Shown here: in pieces, positions 34,274-42,300 of the stretch
Numbering within the stretch: the stretch's first letter is position 1
Layout of the letters: each line of letters begins with the position of its first letter
Origin: Allokutzneria sp. A3M-2-11 16
Lineage (GTDB): Bacteria > Actinomycetota > Actinomycetes > Mycobacteriales > Pseudonocardiaceae
Length of the DNA: 64,000 bases
Direction of reading: 5' to 3'
Assembly (NCBI RefSeq): GCF_024213555.1
Contig: NZ_JANAVO010000001.1
Location: forward strand, 310,001-374,000
Program-made: the position numbers and the translations under genes
The notes under the pieces: model-generated
What the model saw: only the letters and a program-made list of their open reading frames with translations
Database searches by the model: none
What the model was told of the DNA's origin: nothing

Positions 34274-35752
34274 CTACAAACCAGGCAACTGTGGAGTCAT
34301 TCCTGGAGACCGGCGAACCTCCGAGGAGTGGAGTTGTATCGGCGCAAGGTCGGCGACACCTGTCACACCATCACGGCCGCAGGTCACACATATTGGCGAA
34401 GACTGAGAGACAACAGGTAGCGCTCTCTGCTTCAAAGCATCGTACGCTACGATTGCTCGACTAGAGGACTTTCCTCTAAGTGTAGGGCTCATTATCCGAA
34501 CCACTTCGGCAACCTGCATCGACGCGACCACGCCGTTCAAAAATATGACTGACGGTGCTGGTTCCTCTGTTCCATAGCCGTGCGAACGTTCATATGCCTG
34601 CATTTCAGGGGACGCAAGATCAAAAGCAGCGCGTTGCGGATCAATGAACCCACGACACTCAAGACATCCCATACCCGGTGCCACGACCTGTACCTGACCG
34701 CCTATGCGATCGAGGGTGTCATCCTCGCCAATTCGCGCACCGGTGCCAGCATCGATCAAAGGAATTACATAGCGAACAGAGAGATGGTTTAGTACCAAGC
34801 GAGCCCCGTGATTGTCAACGCATCCGAGGATCAGATCTGCACTCTTCGCTTGCTCAAGTGCTTTTCTATCGAATATCGAAGCTTGCATTGCCGTCACCGT
34901 GGCAGATGGAGCGATACGCTGGATTACATTGCGATAGAAACTCACCTTCGACTGGCCAACATTTGAACCGTTTGCGCCAAGGAGCCGGTTGAGGTTGCTC
35001 TCTTCAATCACATCGTCATCAATCAGGACAAGATTTCCGACGCCAATGTGAGCCAGCTCTAGCGATACGAAAGAACCAAGGCCGCCGAGTCCAACGATCA
35101 CCACCCTGGCTTTTGCGAGCGCTTGCTGAGTCGCTTTCCCTATCAGCGGAACCTGTCTCTCATGCGTACCAGAGATCCTGGTTTTCGTTTGGCTCGTGGC
35201 GCTCGTGGGCGTCAGGACTTGAACTATTTCATTCGAGTCTGCTGAAGAGCCTACGATCCGGACCGCTGTCACTGGCAGAATTCCAGCTGAGTGGCGATCA
35301 TAAAAGTGTGCGTCTAGGGCTATCTGGCCCACAACCATCGTGGCGTGATGGAAATCCCCAGGGAACATTTTTGCCAGGCTGGGCATTTTTGCTTCATCGT
35401 TGACCCAGTCGATCCCACTGAACGTCGTGGAGCTTGACGAATCGAAGGGGTGTGAGTGAACCTCAACAAGGCTCCAACCCTCTTGGCGACAGCGAGTGAG
35501 GGCACGTGTAACAAACAGGGAATTTGGCCTGAGACTGGAAGTCGATTGGTAATCGAAGTCGTCCAGTTCTGCCAGTAGCAACTCGCGACCCACGAGCCGA
35601 ATTCCATCTACCGTGAGGTTGTGGGCAACCAAGATGAACGCCAGTTGTTCATCTTGCTCGCAGCCAACGCGATCAGATTTGCGGATCAGATGACTGTGAA
35701 GTTCCTGCCACATGTCAGATGGCAACACAATCTCGAAGCGGCTGTTATTCAT
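34274..35752 (-). CDS. JAB/JAMM peptidase fused to E1-like (ThiF) activating enzyme
   Basis: A 492-residue fusion. Residues 1-160 form a JAMM metallopeptidase: Glu35, LVEVHSHPFDSS with His99 and His101, and FSGID with Asp115. Residues 195-470 form the E1 adenylation domain: VVIVGLGGLGSFVSLELAHI, LVLIDDDVIEESNLNRLL, LGCVDNHGARLVLNHLS, and two CxxC pairs (GCLEC 362-366, ICVTC 454-458) for a zinc. A separate catalytic Cys is not obvious. Such an enzyme would trim and activate the Ubl encoded two genes upstream. Start ATG 35752, 3 bp after the E2 stop. Confidence 0.85.
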   Translation of the reverse strand: MNNSRFEIVLPSDMWQELHSHLIRKSDRVGCEQDEQLAFILVAHNLTVDGIRLVGRELLLAELDDFDYQSTSSLRPNSLFVTRALTRCRQEGWSLVEVHSHPFDSSSSTTFSGIDWVNDEAKMPSLAKMFPGDFHHATMVVGQIALDAHFYDRHSAGILPVTAVRIVGSSADSNEIVQVLTPTSATSQTKTRISGTHERQVPLIGKATQQALAKARVVIVGLGGLGSFVSLELAHIGVGNLVLIDDDVIEESNLNRLLGANGSNVGQSKVSFYRNVIQRIAPSATVTAMQASIFDRKALEQAKSADLILGCVDNHGARLVLNHLSVRYVIPLIDAGTGARIGEDDTLDRIGGQVQVVAPGMGCLECRGFIDPQRAAFDLASPEMQAYERSHGYGTEEPAPSVIFLNGVVASMQVAEVVRIMSPTLRGKSSSRAIVAYDALKQRALPVVSQSSPICVTCGRDGVTGVADLAPIQLHSSEVRRSPGMTPQLPGL

Positions 35753-35755
35753 GGG

Positions 35756-36211
35756 CTAATTTCCTAGCCTTTTGCGATCCGTAAACACGGCTCTGATCAG
35801 GTCTAGGTACGTAATCAGGCTATGTCCTTTCGTCAAGTTTCCTGCCCCTGCTGGATTCCACCTATTGACATGCACGCAGAAGTGCCCCCACCCTTTATCT
35901 GTGTACTGCTGATCGGCCTCATTAAGGCCGCGAGAGAAAAAGTGGCTGATCGGTTGACCGGTGTCGGTCTTGAGATCGTGATCAGCCCAGAACCACTGGG
36001 GCGCTACGGACGGATAGCCAGGTGTGCCGCATGGGATATCAATAAGCACCTCGATTCGCTTCCTGTTCCAACCCTTGGCTATCTCCAACGACTTGACATG
36101 CAGCCACATCCCATCTTTCGTATCAAAAGTCACTTCTGGATAACGTTTGCTCAGTTCGTAACTTTCAGCCCTTAGACGACTAATCCTCAGGGTTGTCTCC
36201 AAGTCAGACAT
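35756..36211 (-). CDS. E2-like ubiquitin-conjugating-fold protein
   Basis: A 151-residue protein. The UBC pattern is visible: hydrophobic strands KRIEVLIDIP, the Pro-rich turn TPGYPSVAPQWFW, then the active-site strand KGWGHFCVHVNRWNPAG with Cys112 as the probable thioester residue, and a C-terminal helix (LITYLDLIRAVFTDRK). Matches the prokaryotic E2 families found beside JAB and E1 genes. It would take the Ubl from the E1 and pass it to a target. Confidence 0.75.
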   Translation of the reverse strand: MSDLETTLRISRLRAESYELSKRYPEVTFDTKDGMWLHVKSLEIAKGWNRKRIEVLIDIPCGTPGYPSVAPQWFWADHDLKTDTGQPISHFFSRGLNEADQQYTDKGWGHFCVHVNRWNPAGAGNLTKGHSLITYLDLIRAVFTDRKRLGN

Positions 36212-36257
36212 TTAGAACCCTTCATGTCGCGAATGTTTTGCGAGTCGGCTGCACCAA

Positions 36258-36470
36258 TCAGCGACCGTAGATAAATGGCGTGACTATTGAGAAATCTGTT
36301 GCCTCTGAGGGAAGAGCCTCGTCGTCATTTAGCCTGAGAACCTCACCGTTAGGCAGGCTAGCCATTACCCAATCGCTTCGCACACTGCCAATTCCTTCCT
36401 TCAGGTCGAGTGCTGTCGGTTGATCTTTCTTCACCTCAACCACCTCACCGTTAACAACATACTTACCCAC
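36258..36470 (-). CDS. ubiquitin-like modifier protein
   Basis: A 70-residue protein from GTG 36470 with AGAGGG 8 bp before it. GKYVVNGEVVEVKKDQPTAL is the opening beta-hairpin plus start of helix of a beta-grasp; SVRSDWVMASLPNGEVLRLN and the end DFSIVTPFIYGR complete it. The C-terminus is Tyr-Gly-Arg rather than Gly-Gly, so the linked JAB domain may remove the Arg to expose Gly. First gene of the E2/JAB-E1/membrane operon. Confidence 0.65.
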   Translation of the reverse strand: MGKYVVNGEVVEVKKDQPTALDLKEGIGSVRSDWVMASLPNGEVLRLNDDEALPSEATDFSIVTPFIYGR

Positions 36471-36499
36471 GTTCGCATCCCTCTTTCATGAAATGATAT

Positions 36500-36549
36500 T
36501 TGACAATTCCCCAGCTCCTGCTTATATTCATAAGTACAACTAAGCAGGA
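36500..36549 (+). promoter_or_regulatory. sigma-70-type promoter with overlapping inverted repeat
   Basis: TTGACA (36,500-36,505), 17 bp, TATATT (36,523-36,528): a near-consensus promoter for the rightward 112-residue gene. TCCTGCTTA (36,516-36,524) and TAAGCAGGA (36,541-36,549) form a perfect 9-bp inverted repeat across the -10 and start point, a likely operator. The whole 88-bp gap also serves the leftward Ubl operon. Confidence 0.65.
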
Positions 36550-36558
36550 ACCCAGGGC

Positions 36559-36897
36559 ATGGAAACACTCGAACCGAATGAACCGTCAAAGGAGCAGATA
36601 CACAACGAAACTTTTCACTACCAGAAGATCGGAAGAATCGAGGCGCACTTCGATGAAGGACTACCAAGCTTGACCGTAAGCGGCGAGACATCTGACGGGG
36701 TATCTGTCGACTTTACCTTTTCCCCAAGCGAAATACTGGAATTAGCCGCGCTTGTCGCACGAAATCAAGAGATTATCGCCCGAGGAGTAGGAATTGAAGA
36801 AGAACTCCTGAAACTTGATCCGGCGGTCGCCAAGATCCGCACTGGGGAGCTGAACCCCATCCCGACGAACCAGAGTATTTATAGAAGCGCTTCCTAA
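36559..36897 (+). CDS. small hypothetical protein divergent from the Ubl operon
   Basis: A 112-residue protein from ATG 36559. Beta-rich middle (GRIEAHFDEGLPSLTVSGET, DGVSVDFTFSPSEILELAAL) then a helix and a short tail. No family. Its promoter is the best in the element and shares regulatory DNA with the Ubl operon, so it may be regulatory or part of that system. Confidence 0.6.
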   Translation: METLEPNEPSKEQIHNETFHYQKIGRIEAHFDEGLPSLTVSGETSDGVSVDFTFSPSEILELAALVARNQEIIARGVGIEEELLKLDPAVAKIRTGELNPIPTNQSIYRSAS

Positions 36898-37349
36898 GCC
36901 GTGCATTGAAGTCGAGCCGATGTCTACTGGTTACGGCACCGCCCTTCTAGTATCCGGCTTCAACTGAGTATCGTCCGTTCAGAGGCGCGTGTTAGCTACT
37001 GCTTCAACACGAAACGGACTCAAACTCGACATAGGCAATCGCCAAGAAGATGCCGGTTGTTCTTGAGGCAAGCGGGAAGGCGGGCGCATGTTCACCTTGT
37101 GAACTGAAGAGCAATCTGTGCACCAGACCTCGCCCACGGGATTTATTGCAGGTCAAGGGCACACCTTCGCTAGCTCGGCCTAGTCGACTAGAACCTTCGT
37201 CCCGGTGAACCAGCCGGAAATCAGCGAACACTCTGGTTTCCACGTGCTGTCCTATGCCGGTCGTTTGCCCGTCACACCCCGCAGTGTTCAGCTCGCGCAT
37301 CCGAGTAGCTTGACCTCTTCGTGACGCCCTCGTTCACCGGAGCACCTGT
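36898..37349. other. gap with short palindromes, no gene seen
   Basis: About 450 bp with no ORF I can support. It holds GTTCAC-CTT-GTGAAC (37,090-37,104) and the 12-bp palindrome CTAGTCGACTAG (37,180-37,191). These could be protein-binding sites. Confidence 0.4.
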
Positions 37350-37451
37350 ATGGAACCCGAGTCCCTGGGCACTTGCCAGGAGTGCGAAGGCGAAGTGGTC
37401 CACCACGGCAACCGAGCGGTCTGCACCGACTGCGGCACGAGCTTCGACTAG
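37350..37451 (+). CDS. 33-residue zinc-ribbon peptide
   Basis: ATG 37350 to TAG 37451, with CCGGAG 7 bp upstream. It reads GTCQECEGEVVHHGNRAVCT then DCGTSFD: two CxxC pairs spaced as in a minimal zinc ribbon. It precedes an 88-residue gene by 63 bp in the same direction. Too short for automatic calling, but the Cys spacing and ribosome-binding site support it. Confidence 0.55.
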   Translation: MEPESLGTCQECEGEVVHHGNRAVCTDCGTSFD

Positions 37452-37514
37452 AAGACCGCCGCGCCAGGACCGACGGCAACCCCTCCTCGACCAGACCACG
37501 AAGGCACGCACCTC

Positions 37515-37781
37515 ATGACCGCCATGTCCTACCCGGCTCCGCACAACACTGAAGAAGCGCACCGCCACGCGAGCGACGCGGTCGCCAAGCTGCGGGACGC
37601 TCGAAACGGGCTGGATCTCGCCAAGCGGAGCTTGCTTGCCAACCAGCACGCTGCGCCGCGGGGAACGGTCACCTTGCTCTACGTCGCGGACGAAGAACTG
37701 GCCGCGCTCGTGAAGCAGCTCGAATCGCACGTTGCCCAGTTGCGGCATGGAGCGGTCTGTTCAACGGGCGAGGTGAAGTAG
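37515..37781 (+). CDS. small helical hypothetical protein
   Basis: An 88-residue protein from ATG 37515 with GAAGGCACGCACCTC before it. Almost all helix (EAHRHASDAVAKLRDARNGL; EELAALVKQLESHVAQLRHG). Probably coiled-coil and oligomeric. No family; likely cotranscribed with the zinc-ribbon peptide. Confidence 0.6.
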   Translation: MTAMSYPAPHNTEEAHRHASDAVAKLRDARNGLDLAKRSLLANQHAAPRGTVTLLYVADEELAALVKQLESHVAQLRHGAVCSTGEVK

Positions 37782-37809
37782 ACGCTGGAGGTCAAGCCGA
37801 GGTGCGCGC

Positions 37810-38040
37810 TCACTGACCGATCTGCGGCCTGCCGTTCTGGCCGCCTTCGACCGTCCCCTCGACCACGGTGGGGTTGGTGCCAGCTTTCGTCGCCCGGCGC
37901 TTGGTGTATACGCACATGCCACCCGCCGTGCTCGCGGCTGTGATCGCCCCGGCAGTGATCGGCCCGGCGAAGATGAACAGCAGGACGATCGAGCTGAGCA
38001 CCAGGACAAGCGGCACACCAACCAAGAGCAGGGTGCGCAT
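37810..38040 (-). CDS. small two-helix membrane protein
   Basis: A 76-residue protein from ATG 38040. Two hydrophobic helices (LLLVGVPLVLVLSSIVLLFI; GPITAGAITAASTAGGM) and a basic, polar C-terminal tail (VYTKRRATKAGTNPTVVEGT). The frame is open upstream to 38241, but that part is polar low-complexity and the ATG at the membrane helix is the better start. Convergent with the 88-residue gene. Confidence 0.55.
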   Translation of the reverse strand: MRTLLLVGVPLVLVLSSIVLLFIFAGPITAGAITAASTAGGMCVYTKRRATKAGTNPTVVEGTVEGGQNGRPQIGQ

Positions 38041-39248
38041 GGTGATGTCCCAGTCGCTGGTGGCGTGGTAGTACGCGTCTATAAGGCAGTTTCCCTTACT
38101 GGGCTTGGTCTTCCGGCGCTGAGGAGTTGAACGACGACGTTCGAGGGTCACGGATGACGCTGGTTTCTCGTGTGGGCAGCCATACGTTTGGACTGCGGAG
38201 CTACTGGGCGGCGCGGCAGGGGCTACGCGAGCCGAGGACAACCCCGGCTCAGCGCTGCGGCTAGCAGGCAGTCACCTTCGTCATCTCCACCCCTCGTCCC
38301 CCGTGCAACGGCACGAGCCATCCAAGATCGAATATCTCGGATTGCTCTAGCCAGATTGGTTGCCCGAATTGTGCAGATGATGATCTTGATACTGCCACCC
38401 GCAGTTCACGTCATCCGTCGAGACGTCGAGATCGTGCGCCGAACGGCAAATGCCGATCGGTCGCTCAGAACTTGATATTCATTAGCGTCCGGGTAGGCGT
38501 AGTCCTTTTGGGGAACGGCAAATGCCTAGCTCACCCTTGCGGGAAGCTGACCATCGCCAGATCGGCGACACGCTGTGATTTGAAGTCGCCCTAGCCACTC
38601 GAACGAGACACGTCGCCTCGGTCAGATGGATACACCACGTGAGAACGTGGGCTTATCAGGCAAGTGCCACTCACCGGAACGCACCGGCATTTACCTAAGC
38701 GTTTTCTCCTCGACTTACGGCAAGTGGGTGAACGTCGGAGCGCTTGACCACCTCGTGCAAGAGCGAAAACGTTCTGCCCGGCCGTTCATTGACCGCTCAT
38801 CGCAGGTCAAGGGCACTTGTTGAACGCTCACCGATCGGTCGTGCCGTCGGGCACGGGACACTCGGCCCCCTCCATGACAATTGTCATGGAGGGGGTAGAT
38901 CGCCCCCGCTCGGCCCGAGATTCCCCCATTTTGTGCTTTTCCTCGGCGCCACGCGGACGGAGCCTCGAGTAAGGCGACCTTTCCTTTGGGGAGTACGGGG
39001 ATACAAGGCGCAAGGAGGCGCCCGGAGGCTTCTGCGTCGCCCGACCGGAAGCAGGGAATCGCGGCGATCTTCTTCTTGCTGGAGGGGGCCACAGTCCATG
39101 GACGCCAGGGCAAAGACGTCCTTGCTCGGCGCACCCCTGCGGCGGCGTAGAAGTCCGCCACCCTGTCAGCATCTGAGATGGCACTGATCTTCCTTGGCTC
39201 AACCTGGGAACATCGAGGCACCAGCATGTCGTCTCCCGGAGGTTGCCC
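38041..39248. other. 1.2-kb gap without a supported gene; contains a 30-bp perfect palindrome
   Basis: Several ORFs cross this stretch, but none has a ribosome-binding site with protein-like composition. The one clear object is the palindrome at 38,866-38,895. The rest looks like decayed DNA or a long regulatory region for the hydrolase gene. Confidence 0.45.
38866..38895. repeat. 30-bp perfect palindrome
   Basis: The half-site CCCCCTCCATGACAA (38,866-38,880) is followed at once by its exact reverse complement. No loop and no T-tract, so it is more like a dimer-binding operator or a cruciform than a terminator. The centre TGACAATTGTCA is AT-richer than the arms. Confidence 0.75.
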
Positions 39249-40079
39249 GTGCCGATCAAGAGCACCGAGACCCGCTTCCGCACTCGTGACGGTTTGCAGC
39301 TCGTCGGCACGCTCGTGCAGCCGGAGGCCGCTGCCGAACGAGCGGTGGTCCTGGTGCACGGCGGCGGTGTCACTCGTGACGAGGCCGGCTTCTTCACCCG
39401 ACTTGCGGCCGGGCTGGCTGAAGCTGGTGTTGCCAGCTTGCGCTTCGACCTTCGGGGACACGGCGACAGTGCCGGACGTCAGGAGGATCTGACGCTCTCG
39501 GCGATCCTCAACGACATCGAGCTGGCGATCGAGCACGTTCGTGCCGCAGCTGGTGCTTCGTCGGTGAGCTTGCTGGGCGTCAGCTTCGCGGGCGGGCTGG
39601 TGGGGTACTTCGCGGCCAAGCGCCCGGAGCTTGTCGAGCGGCTGGTCATGGGCAACCCGCTGCTCAACTACAAGAAGCGCTTCATCGACGACAAGCCGTA
39701 CTGGTCGGAGGACCGCATCCACGAGGATGCCGCGCGGGAACTGAACGAGCAGGGCTTCATCGCCCACTCCCCGACCTTCAAGCTCAGCCGCGGGTTGCTC
39801 AACGAGGTGTTCTGGCTCCAGCCGCACACGGTGCTCGGCGAGATCACCGCGCCCACGCTGATCATCCACGGCACGAAGGACACCTTCATCCCCGTGGAGT
39901 CCTCGCGCGGTGCCATCGCGCAGCTCGGCGCGGTGCACAAGTTGGTGGAGATCGAGGGCGCGCAGCACGGCTTCGCGGTGCACGACGATCCGCAGTACGC
40001 CGATCCGCAGAGCCAGGAGTGGCAAGCGTTCGTCATCAGGACAGTGGCGGACTGGATCACTGCGCCGGAGCCTGCTTGA
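39249..40079 (+). CDS. alpha/beta hydrolase
   Basis: A 276-residue protein. GTG 39249 is chosen, as CGGAGG lies 6 bp upstream. The serine-hydrolase parts are VVLVHGGGVTRDEAGFF (oxyanion), LRFDLRGHGDSAG, nucleophile in SLLGVSFAGGLVGYF, Asp in IIHGTKDTFIPV and His in EGAQHGFAVHDD. The fold resembles esterase/dienelactone hydrolase-like proteins. Substrate unknown. It ends 11 bp from the convergent Xre-TPR gene, a pair that may be jointly controlled from the two sides. Confidence 0.88.
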   Translation: MPIKSTETRFRTRDGLQLVGTLVQPEAAAERAVVLVHGGGVTRDEAGFFTRLAAGLAEAGVASLRFDLRGHGDSAGRQEDLTLSAILNDIELAIEHVRAAAGASSVSLLGVSFAGGLVGYFAAKRPELVERLVMGNPLLNYKKRFIDDKPYWSEDRIHEDAARELNEQGFIAHSPTFKLSRGLLNEVFWLQPHTVLGEITAPTLIIHGTKDTFIPVESSRGAIAQLGAVHKLVEIEGAQHGFAVHDDPQYADPQSQEWQAFVIRTVADWITAPEPA

Positions 40080-40090
40080 GCCCGGCGCGG

Positions 40091-41737
40091 CTACGCGGTC
40101 ACGGCCTCGCGAAGTTCACGCACACCTGCACGGTTTTCCCACGGCTTCAAGGTGTCGAGGACCTTGTGCAGCTCCTGCACCGTTCGCTGCGAGTTGGTCT
40201 CCGCCGCCAACGCCGCTGACACCACGCCGGTCCTGGCGGCTTCGTCCGGCTCGCCGGACAGCGCCAGGGTGGAGGCCATCAGCGAGAGGAAGTAGCCGTA
40301 GTCGCGGCGGGAGAAGTGGTTGGTAGACAACCATTCCCGGTACAGCTCGGTGGCACGGCGAGGCTGACCGGCTTCGGTGTAGCAGATGGCCGTCTGCAAG
40401 GTGAGCAGCGAGGTGTTGTAGTGGGCGCCGAGCTGGTGGTCGCCTGAATCCGCGCTGACGTCGGCGAGCAGTTGATGCGCCTCGTCAAGCTTGCGTTCCA
40501 CCAGGGCGTTGTCCTCGCCGAGCATGGCGAAGCCGCGGGCTTCCTGTTGTGCGATCTCCGCGCGCACCTTGATTGGCAGGGACCACGGTCCGTCCTGTGC
40601 TGCCTGCGAGAGCGTCAGCATCCGGAGCGCGTCGCGGTCGTCGTAGGCGGCCTGGGCCTTCTTGAGCAAGATATAGCCCTGCATCGCGAAGTCGCCCGCT
40701 TCTTGTGCCCACTCCGTGGCACGGTCACGCCAGAACCCAGCCCGCAGCGGGTCATACGCGTCGCGGTAGAGCCAACCGGCGAACTCTGCACCTTGTGCAC
40801 CAACGGAAAGCAGCTGCCGCCGGACGACTGGCTTCACGTCGCGCGCGTACTGCTCGATGGTGCGGAGGATGGTGAGCACGGCTGGCAAGGTCCGGCTGGC
40901 GCCGACCGAGCCGTCGTTGGCCTTGCACTGGTCGAGCTGGTTGCTGAAGTACTCGACGACGGAGCCGTCGAGATAGCGCCGGGCATCTTCTAACGCGGCG
41001 GCGACCTGTGGCATCGCGGCGAGATCGAGAGCCGGAAAGGCGGCAGCGGCGGCCACGCTGTGCTTCAACAACCAGCGGCGATTCTGTGGACTCACGGCGT
41101 CCCAATCAGTGGCAGCGTCGGGCGAGACGCCCGACCTGTCGCTGGTGACCACATGATCGAGCAGGGCGCCGAGGTCGTTGGTCGCCAGGGTGCTGGCGTT
41201 CAACGGGAGAAGCACCGGACGGCCGTCAACGATGACCGGCAAGACCACGTTGCCCGCTGAAGCTGACGACGCTCGCCGTGCCGACTCGTGATCGCAAGCA
41301 GCAGGGTCCGGTGCATGCGCGTCGAGTACGCCGTCGGACTCGGGAAGCGCTGTTGGCACCTTGAACCAGAGTAGGTCGGCCGGGATGTCGAGCACATGCG
41401 CCCACTGCATGAGCCGGATGAGGTCAGTGAGCCGCGGACCGTTCTCGATCCGGCTGAGCTGTGCCTGTGTCAGGTGGTTCCAGGTAGCCGCGACGCTCTG
41501 GGGAATCGTCGTCTCGTGGAACGGATGCGTGCGGAAGGCACGGATGACCTTGCCCATGTGCCACGAGTTCAGGGCGGTGCGCATCTCCTCGGTGTGCCAG
41601 AACGCCAGCGGCACGGCAGGAGGACGGAGCCGGAGATCACGAGCTGCCTTGCGGCACTGATGACACCGGGTCTCACGGTTGTCCCGCGCGAGCTTGGTGC
41701 CGCAGCGGCAATGCCGCGTCGTCTCCTGGGGTCCCAT
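40091..41737 (-). CDS. Xre-TPR type regulator with N-terminal zinc ribbon
   Basis: A 548-residue protein. N-terminal zinc knuckle (CRCGTKLARDNRETRCHQCR), an Xre-like HTH around 55-115 (NHLTQAQLSRIENGPRLTDL), a flexible middle, then many helices of TPR type (FAMQGYILLKKAQAAYDDRD; TAICYTEAGQPRRATELYRE). HTH plus TPR proteins of this size are common in antibiotic-producing actinomycetes and usually respond to small molecules or peptides. Its promoter region (41,738-42,030) carries several palindromes. Confidence 0.85.
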   Translation of the reverse strand: MGPQETTRHCRCGTKLARDNRETRCHQCRKAARDLRLRPPAVPLAFWHTEEMRTALNSWHMGKVIRAFRTHPFHETTIPQSVAATWNHLTQAQLSRIENGPRLTDLIRLMQWAHVLDIPADLLWFKVPTALPESDGVLDAHAPDPAACDHESARRASSASAGNVVLPVIVDGRPVLLPLNASTLATNDLGALLDHVVTSDRSGVSPDAATDWDAVSPQNRRWLLKHSVAAAAAFPALDLAAMPQVAAALEDARRYLDGSVVEYFSNQLDQCKANDGSVGASRTLPAVLTILRTIEQYARDVKPVVRRQLLSVGAQGAEFAGWLYRDAYDPLRAGFWRDRATEWAQEAGDFAMQGYILLKKAQAAYDDRDALRMLTLSQAAQDGPWSLPIKVRAEIAQQEARGFAMLGEDNALVERKLDEAHQLLADVSADSGDHQLGAHYNTSLLTLQTAICYTEAGQPRRATELYREWLSTNHFSRRDYGYFLSLMASTLALSGEPDEAARTGVVSAALAAETNSQRTVQELHKVLDTLKPWENRAGVRELREAVTA

Positions 41738-41812
41738 GGCGCCCGTTCCGTCCGTGAGGGTTGGTTGCGCTCAGTGCCAACCTAACCACGTTACGCAACT
41801 ATCCCTACCAGG

Positions 41813-41843
41813 GGATATGCGTTTTGGGAATATCCGGATATCC
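41813..41843. promoter_or_regulatory. cluster of GGATAT/ATATCC half-sites before the Xre-TPR gene
   Basis: GGATAT at 41,813, ATATCC at 41,830, and the palindrome ATATCCGGATAT at 41,830-41,841, running into a second ATATCC at 41,838. The same half-site forms the operator at 29,955-29,975. Shared spacer text (TTTTGGGA) suggests the same binding protein. Confidence 0.55.
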
Positions 41844-41894
41844 CTTTTTCGGCATCTCGCCCTCTCTGCCAACGGACAAGGGTCATCCCCAGGC

Positions 41895-41987
41895 ACCCGG
41901 TTCCGGGTCGATCTCCGTCCCCCGGCGCCGCCTGGTCGGCTACTTCTCCTAGCCCGGCCTGGCGCGGAAGTATCCCCGGTTCCGGGT
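41895..41987. repeat. two copies of a CCCGGTTCCGGGT palindrome
   Basis: ACCCGGTTCCGGGT (41,895-41,908) and CCCCGGTTCCGGGT (41,974-41,987), 79 bp apart, lie before the rightward five-gene operon. Two spaced palindromes of this kind usually bind a dimeric repressor twice. The regulator is not known. Confidence 0.5.
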
Positions 41988-42030
41988 GCCGTCCACTTTG
42001 GACGGATCACCAACCGGAGGCGAATGTCCC

Positions 42031-42300
42031 GTGGCATCCAACGTCATCCCCTTGCGTACCAACGGAAGTGCAGTGCCCCGGCAAGCAGCCGGGGCACTGC
42101 TGTTTGCTCGTGGCGATCACGACACCGCCGAGGTGCGGGACTCGATCAACGCCACCGAGCCCGACCAGCTGTACGGCCTGATCGCGCTCGCCCTGGTGCT
42201 GCACTACCCCGGGAAGCGCTCGGGGTTGTGCATGCGCTGCGGCGTCACCTGGCCGTGCGAACAGGTGCGGTTGGCGTTCCGGTTGCGGGAGGGGTTCTAG
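42031..42300 (+). CDS. small Cys-containing protein, first gene of a coupled operon
   Basis: An 89-residue protein, GTG 42031 with CCGGAGG 10 bp upstream. C-terminal CMRCGVTWPCEQVRLAFRLR suggests a metal site. The early codons (42,071-42,099) form a strong hairpin (see separate entry). The next ATG follows the stop directly, the start of a five-gene translationally coupled chain to 43,752. No named family. Confidence 0.6.
   Translation: MASNVIPLRTNGSAVPRQAAGALLFARGDHDTAEVRDSINATEPDQLYGLIALALVLHYPGKRSGLCMRCGVTWPCEQVRLAFRLREGF
42071..42099 (+). promoter_or_regulatory. hairpin in the 5' coding part of the coupled operon, possible attenuator
   Basis: CAGTGCCCCGGC, loop AAGCA, GCCGGGGCACTG: 12 perfect pairs followed by CTGTTTGCT. 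It starts 40 bp into the first gene. It may limit transcription into the operon unless translation opens it; this is inference. Confidence 0.45.

Noticed and set aside
27088-36470. A single type II CBASS combining the CD-NTase with the E1/E2/JAB genes
   Set aside because: The sets are 5 kb apart with toxin, regulator and lsr2 genes between; the E1 is fused to JAB rather than to E2 as in Cap2, and a separate Ubl gene is present.
38626-38823. 65-codon ORF in the large gap
   Set aside because: No ribosome-binding site and no protein-like pattern; left as unsupported.
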